A DNA stretch of 64,000 bases from Chondrus crispus (Eukaryota; Rhodophyta; Florideophyceae; Gigartinales; Gigartinaceae). Within the stretch, counting starts at the first letter, position 1, and every line of letters starts with the position of its first letter. The position numbers were made by a program, and so were the translations under genes. This document shows, piece after piece, positions 22,662 to 32,008 of the stretch. The DNA lies in the NCBI RefSeq assembly GCF_000350225.1, contig NW_005178533.1, positions 298,625-362,624 of the forward strand, in the 5' to 3' direction. A model generated the notes under the pieces. The model searched no databases and had not been told where the DNA came from. It was given only the letters and a program-made list of their open reading frames with translations.

Positions 22662-23670
22662 TGTAGTGCAATGGCACTGCCCAGAGAAAGGAGATCGGGA
22701 GGTACTGTAGTCTGGATTCGGGGGCACAACTGAAAATCATCTCACACTATTATTTTATTGTTTAATTTTAATTAGTTACTAATTAGTTATTTAACATTCG
22801 ATTACATTTAGGATCTATCGCCGAGAGCTACTGTAGTGGCACCGGCCGCGCGATATATACCTTAGCCCTCTGACCCACGAGTCAGTAAATGTAACCCGAG
22901 TTGCCAGAGTATGATATCGTCTTGGTACAAGTCCGTCTTTTCAAGACATTCCGTTCTACTACAGATTACTTTATCCTTTGCACTCGGGGTCGCCTCTCTT
23001 TTTACTTTATTTCCCTATCCTTTTCTATATCTATATCTACCTATTTCCTTTATCTTGTGTTGGTACCAGCGGTATTGGTTGCGACAGAACCGGTGCAGGT
23101 GTTCTTGCCATCGGGCGATATGTTGACGTAGCGCTGCTACTGTCACCTATTTTCCGACGGAGAATGTTGCAAAGAAGTCTCCCTCGAAGGGCTTTGCGTG
23201 CGTACAAGTCAGTGTTGGTACCATTGGCCTCGGTTGCGACCGATCCGGTGAAGGTGTTTCGAGCCATCAGGCGGCACATTGGTGTAGCGCTGCTATTTTT
23301 ATTTCATCCCGTCGGGCTGCGTTGCGACGCCCCCGACGAAGGCCTTGTCGCGTTACAAGGTGTCGAAGACGCTCAATGAGCATTGGCTTTACAACCCAAT
23401 GGGACCGGGGTACCCTAAGTAGACGCCCCTCCCCACACTCGTCAAGCAATTCTCATCGCAAGTATCTACAATCCCGATTCCGGGCCGGGCTATTGCTCTG
23501 TGTCCCCCCTCAGGGATCCGAGCTACTACGAGGCGCAAGCTCTTTTAAACGGAGAAGGGAGAGTCGGACTTCCCGTAGCGCTTCGCCATCGGCAGTTGTT
23601 GCTTTTGTTGTTTTTGCTGTTGTTGGACCATCGGCCCTCAGTCTCTACCAGACAGGCGTATTGCACTACA
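22662..23670 (+). repeat. L1: solo LTR of the G3 family, inside C3
   Basis: Begins TGTAGTGCAATGG and ends GTATTGCACTACA, an extended inverted terminal repeat. It is alignable to the G3 5' LTR (50118-51009) across the CTACTGTA block, the TATA-like region (CGATATATAC at 22851) and the segment CCCGAGTTGCCAGAGT. Length is 1009 bp against 892 bp for G3. GAAGT (22657-22661) and AAAGT (23671-23675) flank it as a near-perfect target duplication. No internal element sequence is attached, so it is a solo LTR formed by LTR-LTR recombination. Confidence 0.88.
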
Positions 23671-23929
23671 AAAGTTCCACCCTCTGGAACCCCATACCGT
23701 CCGGACCCTGCATCCACTACTACTTTTCCTGGTGGAGTTGCCCCAGCGATCTTTATTGCAAAAAGAACGCACCACACAGGTCGCCACTGATGGAAAAGAG
23801 AGTAAACTTGCTCTACAGTTCCGGTAAATGTTCAATATCTCTCGCTGTCACTTCAAAATGTGCGTGTGTATGCCTCCAGTCGTGCTCCTCGCTTTCATGG
23901 GGCCGACATGGACATTGGATATCCCAGAT

Positions 23930-24290
23930 CCCCCATCGGTATGAATCAAGCACGTGCGTACTGTATTGAAATAGGACTGAGATTCCAAACAATCCCCTCA
24001 TCCAAGATCTTCCGCTTCGGTACATATCTACCAAAGTCCATCAGAAAGATGACCATCATCCTTCCCACACCAAGCCAGACCCTCCCAGTTCATGTCCAAG
24101 TCGTGGCTGGAGATATTACTCTCTTGATTGGACGGGATATCATGGACCAATACGCTTCGCAACCACTCGTCATTGAGAACGCACTCGAAAGCGTGCGAGA
24201 AAAGTGGAGGATATTTCTGAAGCGGAAATTTGGTCACTTGTACATGTGCTGGACCCCCACGATGTTCCAGACATTCTTCACTCGACCTTA
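23930..24290 (+). pseudogene. C3 protease-like region
   Basis: Has the F-R-F-G strand, then V-x-V-Q-V-V-A-G-D-I-T-L-L-I-G-R-D-I-M-D. This is the pattern of the pepsin-like domain in one Copia lineage. The active-site strand itself would lie just upstream. Broken element part. Confidence 0.65.
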
Positions 24291-24379
24291 GCTAGAGAGA
24301 CTCCACAAGCACCTCCTGGACCCCTCTGCCAGAAAGCTTTACAAACTGTTGCGAAAATCGGATACCAAGAAAATGCCTT

Positions 24380-25200
24380 TGAATAATCAGGACACACTGC
24401 GGGAAATGTCTAAGGCATGTAAAACATGTGTCATGTATTCACCAAGACAGGTTACCTTCCAAATACGCCAACCAGATAGAATCGAGTTCAATCAACGCGT
24501 CATACTTGATCTGATGTTCCTTAAGGACAAGAAAGGAATGCATTGACCAGTACTGCATGTAATCGATGCGGGAACCCGATTTAGCCCCGCGCAATTTCTA
24601 AAAACATGTGATGTGGATACTGTATGGAATACATTTCTCGGGACATGGTCGTCTGTGTACATCGGCTACCCCAATAGCATATTGACGGACCAAGATTCAA
24701 TCTTCCTATCCAAAAAATAGCGTTTTAATTGCGACTGCGTAGAAATTTCTTTGCAAAACACGGGTACAGAGAGCCAAATTTCCTAAGGTATTGGAGAAAA
24801 GTACCACTCGACACGGGGCACGATTTACAATAAGGTGGCCCATGAGTACCCAGATCTAGCAAGAGATGTCGCTTTGGCCCTTTCTATACAAGCGATGAAC
24901 TGTACGGTTGGAAGACATGGACTCTTCCCGTCCCTGTTGGTTTTTGGAGTCCAACCCAAGCTCCCCTTGGGTTCTGTTAAGTCATTCCCAGCACGACGAG
25001 AACGGCTGAGAGCTGCCTCAACAGCTAAGGAAGAATACGAACGCAATTTGTCAAAGGCACTCGTGGTAAGAGGTCTTCTGTGGCGCCCTCCACCGGCCTT
25101 GAATCATGTTTACACCCCTGGTGATTTCGTGTATGCATATCTAGAACGATTAAGACACTATCCGGGTCCCCGTCTCAATTCATCCGTTGACGGAAAATGC
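24380..25200 (+). pseudogene. C3 integrase region
   Basis: Starts with the zinc pair C-K-T-C-V-M-Y and the L-D-L-M-F-L strand that holds the first catalytic residue. Further on are L-T-D-Q-D-S-I-F and an integrase C-terminal stretch (24835-25200). Copia-type order; broken. Confidence 0.65.
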
Positions 25201-25254
25201 GTAAGAATTCACACAGGTGAGTGCACAGGCCCCTGATCGTTCGATATCGCACAA

Positions 25255-26801
25255 TTGCCCCCAGTACCGATTGCCCGGCACCCCACATACGAAGAAAAAC
25301 TCTCAGCCATGGATAGCCCAGCCCTCACTATATTGCATACCGAAACGATTAGTCCCGAGGACCCGCGTACGAAAGAATTCGGTGACGCAAAGAGGAAAGA
25401 AATTATTGGTCTCGTCGAGAAGGGTACCTTCAGGTTCGTCCTCAAAGAAGAGGCCGGTTCAGCTCCCAATGTTGTACCCTATCGCTATGTCCTGACCATA
25501 AAGCACAACGGAGATGAAAAGTCCGTATATGAAGCCCGATTGGATCTGGGAGGGCACAGACACAAAGTCAAACTCTCGATTGTGCACAATACATACAAAC
25601 TGAAGGCTTCCTCTATCAGGTTGGTCTTTGCCCTGACAACCATTTTAGAATTTGATATCTGGTCATCAGACATCAAGCAAACGTACCTACAATTGGCCTC
25701 CAAACTCAAGCGACAAGCTCATACGGGACCAGAGTCCATCGAGCTTGGACCTGACGAAATTTTGCAGGCACTACGCTCATTTTACGGCCTCACTGACCGT
25801 ATGTATTATTGCTGCGAGACGAACTCTAGATCTCATGTTGACAAACTTCGAATGCAACAATACACGGGTGACTTCTCACTTTTTTCTCGTCGTCTATGCA
25901 ACAGACTTGTGGCTGTATCAGGATCGTATGTAGATGACGTGATCCAAAGCGGCACACCAGAGCAGAAAAGAAGGCTCCAGGCTATGTTCGCTAGAGAATT
26001 TTTCGTTAAACTGTCCGATGCTAAGAATTTTACATACGTTGGTTTAGAATGCGATTCGAGAGATCCATCAGAACGCCGTGTTTCTCAAGAAAAGTATATC
26101 GGAAGGCTGCAGTATCTGCAAAGGACCGCGTCCTTTACGGCGTATTGCTCGCAGCGAGCTAGGCTTGCGTGGTTGGTCCCCACAAAGCCTGAAAATGCAT
26201 GTGCAGTGTCAATGGCTGCTCAAGTTACGGTCGAGTGTCACTCATTCAAATGCAACCAAAGACTGAACTCTATCGTGACAAATTACAAGACAACATGTGA
26301 ATTGCGACTCACATTTTCCAAGCTCAACCATGACACACTCCGTCTAGTTGTATATGCAAACTCTTCGTTCAATAATCGAGAGAAAAGTAGATCCCAACTC
26401 AGTTTTATCATTCTAATCGCGGATATGTCCGGCATGTGTGCAGTCCTGCACTACGCATCACACAAATCGCGTCGACTACACGACGTGTCGCACGCTCAAG
26501 CATGGAAGGAGAGACAATTGCCTTCGTGGACGCTTTCGAATGTGCTTTCTTATTGAAACACGACATTTCCCGCATGCTAGGCTGTCATATTCCCGTAATT
26601 ATGCTCACGGACAGCAAAATCCTGTTTGATGTGCTGACAAGGTCGAGATACAGTTCCGAAAGACGGCTTATGGTATACATCTCCGCCTCCTGCCAAGCTT
26701 ACCGTGACATATCGATTTCGGATGTAGCCCTGATACCAAGTGAAGATAATGTCGCTGATGCACTTACTAAGGTCCGCAGCAACGGAGCGCTGAACCGGTG
26801 A
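25255..26801 (+). pseudogene. C3 reverse transcriptase and RNase H
   Basis: RT begins near F-G-D-A-K-R-K-E-I-I-G-L and has V-P-Y-R-Y-V-L-T-I-K, the E-A-R-L-D-L-G-G-H strand, S-S-D-I-K-Q-T-Y-L-Q and, near 25925, S-Y-V-D-D-V-I (catalytic Y-V-D-D). The last 360 bases are RNase H with E-G-E-T-I-A-F, L-T-D-S-K-I-L-F and N-V-A-D-A-L-T-K. Broken element part. Confidence 0.85.
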
Positions 26802-26896
26802 CTTCGCTCTGAAAAGCTACAACACCGCGTCACTCAATGGGTCATCCGCTCGGAGACTCCTCTCGCGCCTTGTCGTCCCCATCAAACACTGGGCAG

Positions 26897-27325
26897 TGAT
26901 GAAACAGGCATCTCGGACGCCGCTGATCATGTCAGTCGGCGACAAAAAGACTATAGCAGCACCTCTCAAAGAGTCAGCCTGGTCCTGATCGCTTCCCCCA
27001 GGATCCCAGTCAACAGTACTGTGCCTCCGCCAAACCCTAACAGAGAAACTGTTTCTCCCTTTCGCTTCAGCTTATTAGTATCACAACCTGCTATAGAAAC
27101 TACATCGAAGAAGAGAGATCACACACACACACGAACGACTCACTGAATAAACTCAACCAACTTACGCGAGAATACCCTCGCTCGGCAGGAGCCTGCCCTC
27201 AACTCCCGGCGTTGTAACGCCCTCAAAACCGTCCGTACGCGCACTAGCCCTCAACAGAATCTTAACGACTCATTGTACACACATTGAAGAAATGATTCTC
27301 TTCTCCCAATATTGATGCTACAATA
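26897..27325 (+). repeat. C3 3' LTR
   Basis: Begins TGATGAAACAGG and runs to GATGCTACAATA. It is the partner of 20356-20780. Divergence by eye is of the order of 12-15%. Confidence 0.9.
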
Positions 27326-27330
27326 ACTGC

Positions 27331-28017
27331 ATCAATTGCAAGATCAACTGACACATGTATTTCTTCTTCAGCGTTGTTAATGTCGTCTTCCGGATCGGCG
27401 TCATATTCACCACTTTGAACATCCCGGTTGATAGTCTTCTGCAACTTCCATGTGGCCGGCAAGGAAAGTCGTGGGAACTTGTTCTCAGAGAATCGTACAT
27501 GCTTCATGAGATGCATGCCGCTTGCTGAGAGAATTATATAAATCCTCCCACCATGATGCCGTAAACAGATTTCGTCTACCAGACGTGTTGCAAACTTTGC
27601 CCTTTTCTTCTGCACTGGAGCAACGAGGAACTTGCACGAAACGGACGAAGACGATACACATAAGAGGGATATTCTCCATACAGCAACTCGTGTGGGACTT
27701 ATCCTGTCGGAAATTGCTTGACAACATTGTTGCAAGACACTGCGTCTTCTACAGCATATGGCCAATAATACAGCGGAATTCCTGAGTGTGCCAAAGATGT
27801 GCGAGCAAAAGATATTAGAAAAACCTCCGTCCTTTCGCATGCCCGTTTGATCCTGGTGTAGCCCGTTTGATGTTGATATGTATGGAGTACTCGTAGTGAT
27901 CGCAAAGCCTTTCTTGCGTAGGTTGCTTTGGGCTGTAAAGAACTTGCTGCAGCCATCGCTGTGTAGACGTTTCACAATAATACCGGCTCGCCTCTGGGAG
28001 AATACAACATACTGCAA
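27331..28017 (-). pseudogene. C2 integrase region
   Basis: Contains L-H-S-D-G-C-S-K-F (second catalytic Asp strand) followed by T-S-T-P-Y-I-S-T-S-N-G-L-H-Q, matching the usual Copia T-x-P-Y-x-x-x-x-N-G motif. The acidic tail near 27340-27400 is the linker toward RT. Broken element part. Confidence 0.75.
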
Positions 28018-28078
28018 GATCTCGGCCGAGTTGCGTCGCTTGGAGTGCGGAAAGCGAATTTAAACAGGCCTAGTGTAC

Positions 28079-28429
28079 TCATCCACAATTCTGAGTATGT
28101 ATTTGACTTGAGTTCGACACGGGCTTCACGGGTCTGACAAGGGCGACATGAAGCACTTCTTTCGTGGCTTTGGTTAAGCTTCCAGAATGAAATTGTCGAA
28201 ACTTTCCTTTTGAGCAGGGATCACAATTCACGTTATCAGCGGAAGCAATGACAAGAGTACCGTTTCTCAGCATACCTTTGATTTCTTTCTCTGCTGCTAT
28301 ATGTGCCAAGCGGTCATGCCATGTGGAAACAGAACGTCTTTGGGTTGAATTTGTTCCAATTGAAGACTCTAGTATAGACGAAGATTTATTCTGTACAGCG
28401 ACCAGATCATGCATCTGCATATTGTGCAT
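28079..28429 (-). pseudogene. C2 GAG-pre-integrase region
   Basis: Shows W-H-D-R-L-A-H-I, the conserved tryptophan-histidine entry of the Copia integrase zinc domain, then V-N-C-D-P-C-S-K-G-K-F, the paired cysteines. Directly upstream of the integrase part. Confidence 0.8.
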
Positions 28430-29158
28430 GCCGCACTCCTCTCATCGTCGGATACCGACTCTTCATCAATCATCAGAGATGGGTTTTCGTCACCGTCACA
28501 AAATGAATATGCGTCATCCATATTATCATCAGAATCATCAATAATCTCTCCAGAATGTTTATTACCGCCTGCGTTTTGACAACAGCCATCATGGCTCTTA
28601 CCCTTTCGTCGTCCATATTCACAGATGTGTTTTTTCATCTTACTACTGTGACGAAACGTAATACAATTGTAGCATAAACACCCCAACGTAGAGGGGGTGT
28701 ATGCACAGTCCTGCTGGACCCTCATCGGAGAAGGGAAGCAACCCCAGCTAACGAAACCGGCCGAGCCCCGGTAGCAGTAGTAGAGCGGGTACGGTTGGGG
28801 ACGCGCGCACACGCGGGCCGATCTAAGCCTCGACGCCCCGACGCAGCGCTGGGTGACGTACCAGCGCTGACGGACGGAGGCGGATCTAGGCATGCTGGCG
28901 TGCTCGCGCGTCCCCGGCACGCTCGGCTCCTAACTAGATACGGGCTAGTGGGAACCCGTTCTAGAATAAGCGGGGCGAGCATGACCAGAGGCGTGGGTTC
29001 TGGACAAGCTCGGGCTTGTCCTCCCCCGTCCGCCGTCGGTCCGCTCGCGTATTTATTGTACAATTAAGTCCTATCATACTACAGTACAGTACGTACTCGA
29101 CTGTAGTGCTACTGTGGTCGGCTACAATAGTGCGTGTGGGTCGTGTGTACTGTAAGGG

Positions 29159-29179
29159 TGTCAGCATTCGGTGCTGACA
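29159..29179 (-). other. S1 conserved hairpin 2
   Basis: TGTCAGCA and TGCTGACA arms around a 5-base loop. The S2 counterpart (44515-44535) has a C-G pair where S1 has an A-T pair, so the pairing is kept. Confidence 0.75.
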
Positions 29180-29202
29180 GCGCACGCGCTCGTGCGCGTC
29201 AC

Positions 29203-29226
29203 ACTGTAGAGCTCGGGCTCTACAGT
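29203..29226 (-). other. S1 conserved hairpin 1
   Basis: ACTGTAGAGC and GCTCTACAGT arms around a 4-base loop. The S2 counterpart (44407-44433) has GGGC/GCCC where S1 has AGC/GCT flanks, again with both sides changed together. Confidence 0.75.
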
Positions 29227-30138
29227 AGCTGATCTAATCTAAATCTAGTCCCAAGGGGTTATACTACAACAATCAGTCCTTCCGTTTGGGAGAACTGCCA
29301 ATACCACGAAAGTTGCCCATAGAGTCGATTATCAGTGCTTTTTCAGAAGTGAACAATACCTTCATACAACCCCCTGCTGCTAGGGCTGGCACAAAAAGAA
29401 GACGTACTGTCCACTTGTCGGACGCCAGTGTCTCAGATAGCGATACGTTTTTGTGACAAAGTCATGTGGTGCCCAATGTACTTCACGGGTACCTGTGGAG
29501 GTAGCCTTAACTGTGGAATCGTCTCCAACCGCAATTTTGACGTGGTGGGGTTTCTTGTGATGCAGTTGTTAAGTATTTGGATTCATATGCATTGTGGTGC
29601 CCGAGTCTCTCATCAAGTAGCCGACTTTACATTTTTCTGGAGTCCTTTCCCATCGCAAATTGCAGAGCTAACACGTGCATTTGTCTTCTTTTTGTGTCCC
29701 TTTTAGCCGGTCTCGAAGCGCTTTGACTTGAACTACATATGTTTTGTCCTTTTTAACCAACGTTAAGACAACTGCGTGGATTCTCAGGATTCAGAAAACA
29801 CCTAGTAGTCGAGTGGCTAGACGTTTTGCGGATGGAACATTGTTGTTTCGCCAACCCAGCTGAAATGAGTCACTCATTGCTGTAATCCCTGCGTTTGAGA
29901 ATCATAAGCTTCTCCATGATGGTATCTGTGAAAGATTGCCATGTTTCGTTTCTGTCAGAAAGAGTCTTGTTAGCCGCGGTCACTTACTCCATCTCTGCCA
30001 CGTAAATTGAAGAGATTAGCAATGAGATATCCAGCTCGTCTAGCATCTTCATATTTATGCTGTCGAGTTGTTTCACAAGAGCTTCCTTTTCGTCAATGTG
30101 TGACTCAATGTTTCTGAAGAGGGTATTGTAGCGAAAGC

Positions 30139-30238
30139 AAATCAGCTCAGCCATGATGACTGAGCTGATTTCCTTTCCCTACGTCTACTGCTACCCTAAT
30201 CTCTCGGATCATACTAGAGATTAGGGTAGCCGTAGACG
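30139..30238. repeat. Two adjacent palindromes in C2 gag
   Basis: First, AATCAGCTCAG at 30139 and its complement ending at 30169, 9-base loop. Second, ACGTCTACTGCTACCCTAATCTCT (30181-30204) with its near-perfect complement (30215-30238), loop of 10 bases. They interrupt the gag-like pattern and look like tiny foldback insertions. Confidence 0.8.
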
Positions 30239-30400
30239 TCAAATCACACAGCTCATCGAGCTTCATGATCCTTCGGAAAGGGGTTCCATCATCGGAAAAT
30301 ATCACGCGAAGTGTTTTTTCCAAGACAGCGCGGATGATAATGATGTTACTATGCGCTTCATCATCAGGAAGTGTGTTGATAGACCTGCATGCCTAGTAAC

Positions 30401-32008
30401 AAGTGCCGGCGGGCCAGGTACGAAATTTGGGCAGAGGGCACCACGCGCCGTTCGTTTCATTTTAGGCCCCACAGTTCCAGGGATGACACATTTACAGGAA
30501 ACAATATTAAGTTTCGCCTGCATATGTGTGTGCAAATACCTCCATACATACACCCTTGCAGTTACCTTTACAGCGGCCTCCACATACCTCCCAGTACGCC
30601 AACATTGAGAAGTACCCTCAGAAAGTGTGCATGCACAACTTTATGACGTAACACCGGCAGATTAATTCGCATTTTACACCAACAGCCTACATACACCCCC
30701 CTCTACACCCTTACCAGTACGCAACAATAATGATACCAGTCGGAACTGTGCTTAAAAAGGCTGCAACTCAACACCCTACCCACCGAGTACAATTGCTAAC
30801 ATTAACTCTACAAACACGTCCTCCCCACTAACTTAGGATTTTTTTTATAAACAGTCCTATAGAACATACCAAAATTTCCACCTTCCATAACAAATTGTAG
30901 CCCAGTATTCCGATTCCCTAAAAAGCACTAGGATGAACAGAGTTAAATTTTATTAATCTTCTTGCCGCAATTATTCGTTATTATCATTCGACTAAAGGTC
31001 GCAATCACGCAACCAGACAATGGGAGATATTGAGCGACACATTGGCGGTGGTATCGGCCGCTCGAAACTGAGCGCCTGAGGCGGCAGCGGCCAATGTCAG
31101 TCGACTGTCGAGTAGCAAGCCCTTAAAGAGTGGAAATGGATAACTTAAAATGAAGACAACTCTCTTTCAAGGCAGTGCTGGCGCAGATCGAACTCGCTAT
31201 CGACTTGTGTTTTTAAAAAAGCGTTTTTTAAAAAGCTAGGGGCACTCTCGACGTACTCTCTTCCTTCTATTGAGTCCTGGCGTTCGTGTTTGAGTGTCCC
31301 TGCGCACCAACTCCAGCAATTTGCCACACAAATGTACAATCACATATGTGGCACACACACATCCAACTTTACAACTCCATTATGAAGCATTGACTATGAT
31401 ATTCAATTCGAGTCGAAACTGTCCCTCTTTCTCTGCTGCCGTGCCTGCCAATCTCTGTCGATCACAGCAATACTTTATCGCAGGGCTTGCTTCGTTACAC
31501 TAAACACGTTTGATATTTTAAACAGCCAAGATCCCGCATTAATTTTCTTTGTAGCAACACTTCGTTCTTATTTCCAGAACGTTTCCAATCGCTCCTTGAC
31601 GTCCAAATAGAAACAAGTTTTAGAATTAAGGAAAACATTCTTCAAAAGTCGTAAAAGAGTGCCCACTAACATCAGAAAAATACAACGCCCGACGTGAAAC
31701 TGCATTATCTGGCACAGATGACATTCTCTGTTTCATTCCATAATTCCGACTGATAACCCACGGGTCAGGAACAACGACGAGCACACGCATTATATCACAT
31801 TGCGAAGCTCAGTCCAAAATTACATCATTTGCAGAAGTTGCATAACGAAAACGCTTATGACCAAACACTTCCACAACCTTTTTGTTCCCCGTCTCACCGT
31901 TACATTCTTCCAAGCGACGAACAAGGGCAACTTGATTTCCATTGTCGTCTGCCTTCCCAAAAATGGCCTGAATTATTCTATAGTATACAGAGTTGTCCAC
32001 AGCGTATA
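30401..32008. other. Unassigned stretch
   Basis: Short frames only. An imperfect inverted repeat (ACATTGGC at 31042 against GCCAATGT at 31091) spans about 31036-31110. The left part may be the 5' leader of C2 and the right part the 3' end of the DNA transposon, but no terminal repeats were recognised. Confidence 0.35.

Larger units (their letters stand above)
20356..27325 (+). mobile_element. C3: Ty1/Copia element with two LTRs, nested in C2
   Basis: LTRs at 20356-20780 and 26897-27325 share the start TGATG and the whole body at roughly 85-88% identity by eye, so the element is old. Internal parts on the plus strand: gag with a CCHC knuckle (21478-22363), protease-like (23930-24290), integrase (24380-25200), RT (25255-26300) and RNase H (26436-26801). 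It is broken several times and also carries solo LTR L1. ACTGC at 20351-20355 and 27326-27330 is a 5-bp target duplication if the LTR ends three bases after the last TACA. C2 sequence continues on both sides. Confidence 0.9.
28668..29268 (-). repeat. S1: solo LTR, 601 bp, in C2
   Basis: Plus-strand ends TGTAGCATAAACACC and GGGGTTATACTACA; an inverted copy of the S2 LTR at 44345-45001 over its full length. ACAAT at 28663-28667 and 29269-29273 is an exact 5-bp target duplication. No internal element sequence is attached. The parent element is not in the window. It is GC-rich and full of small hairpins. Confidence 0.93.
27326..30400 (-). mobile_element. C2: Ty1/Copia element, right part (gag, protease, integrase)
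   Basis: Minus-strand Copia parts continuing C2 on the far side of C3. Gag remnants about 29700-30330 include an I-D-E-K-E-A-L-V-K-Q-L and L-D-E-L-D-I-S-L-L-I-S-S pattern. A protease strand near 29580-29600 reads D-S-G-T-T-M-H-M. A GAG-pre-integrase region (28079-28429) has W-H-D-R-L-A-H-I and C-D-P-C-x-K-G-K. Integrase lies at 27400-28017. Solo LTR S1 and two palindromic insertions interrupt it. Broken many times; the right end is not defined. Confidence 0.8.

Noticed and set aside
22712-22733. Protease-like L-D-S-G-A strand after the C3 gag
   Set aside because: It lies inside the solo LTR L1, whose borders and homology to the G3 LTR are clear, so the motif is chance.
28722-29063. Frames on both strands in 28.7-29.1 kb
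   Set aside because: They lie inside solo LTR S1 and come from its high GC content.
31036-31110. Imperfect inverted repeat as a terminal repeat of P1
   Set aside because: Both arms are at the same place and no matching sequence was seen at the other side of P1, so it cannot be the element's paired termini.
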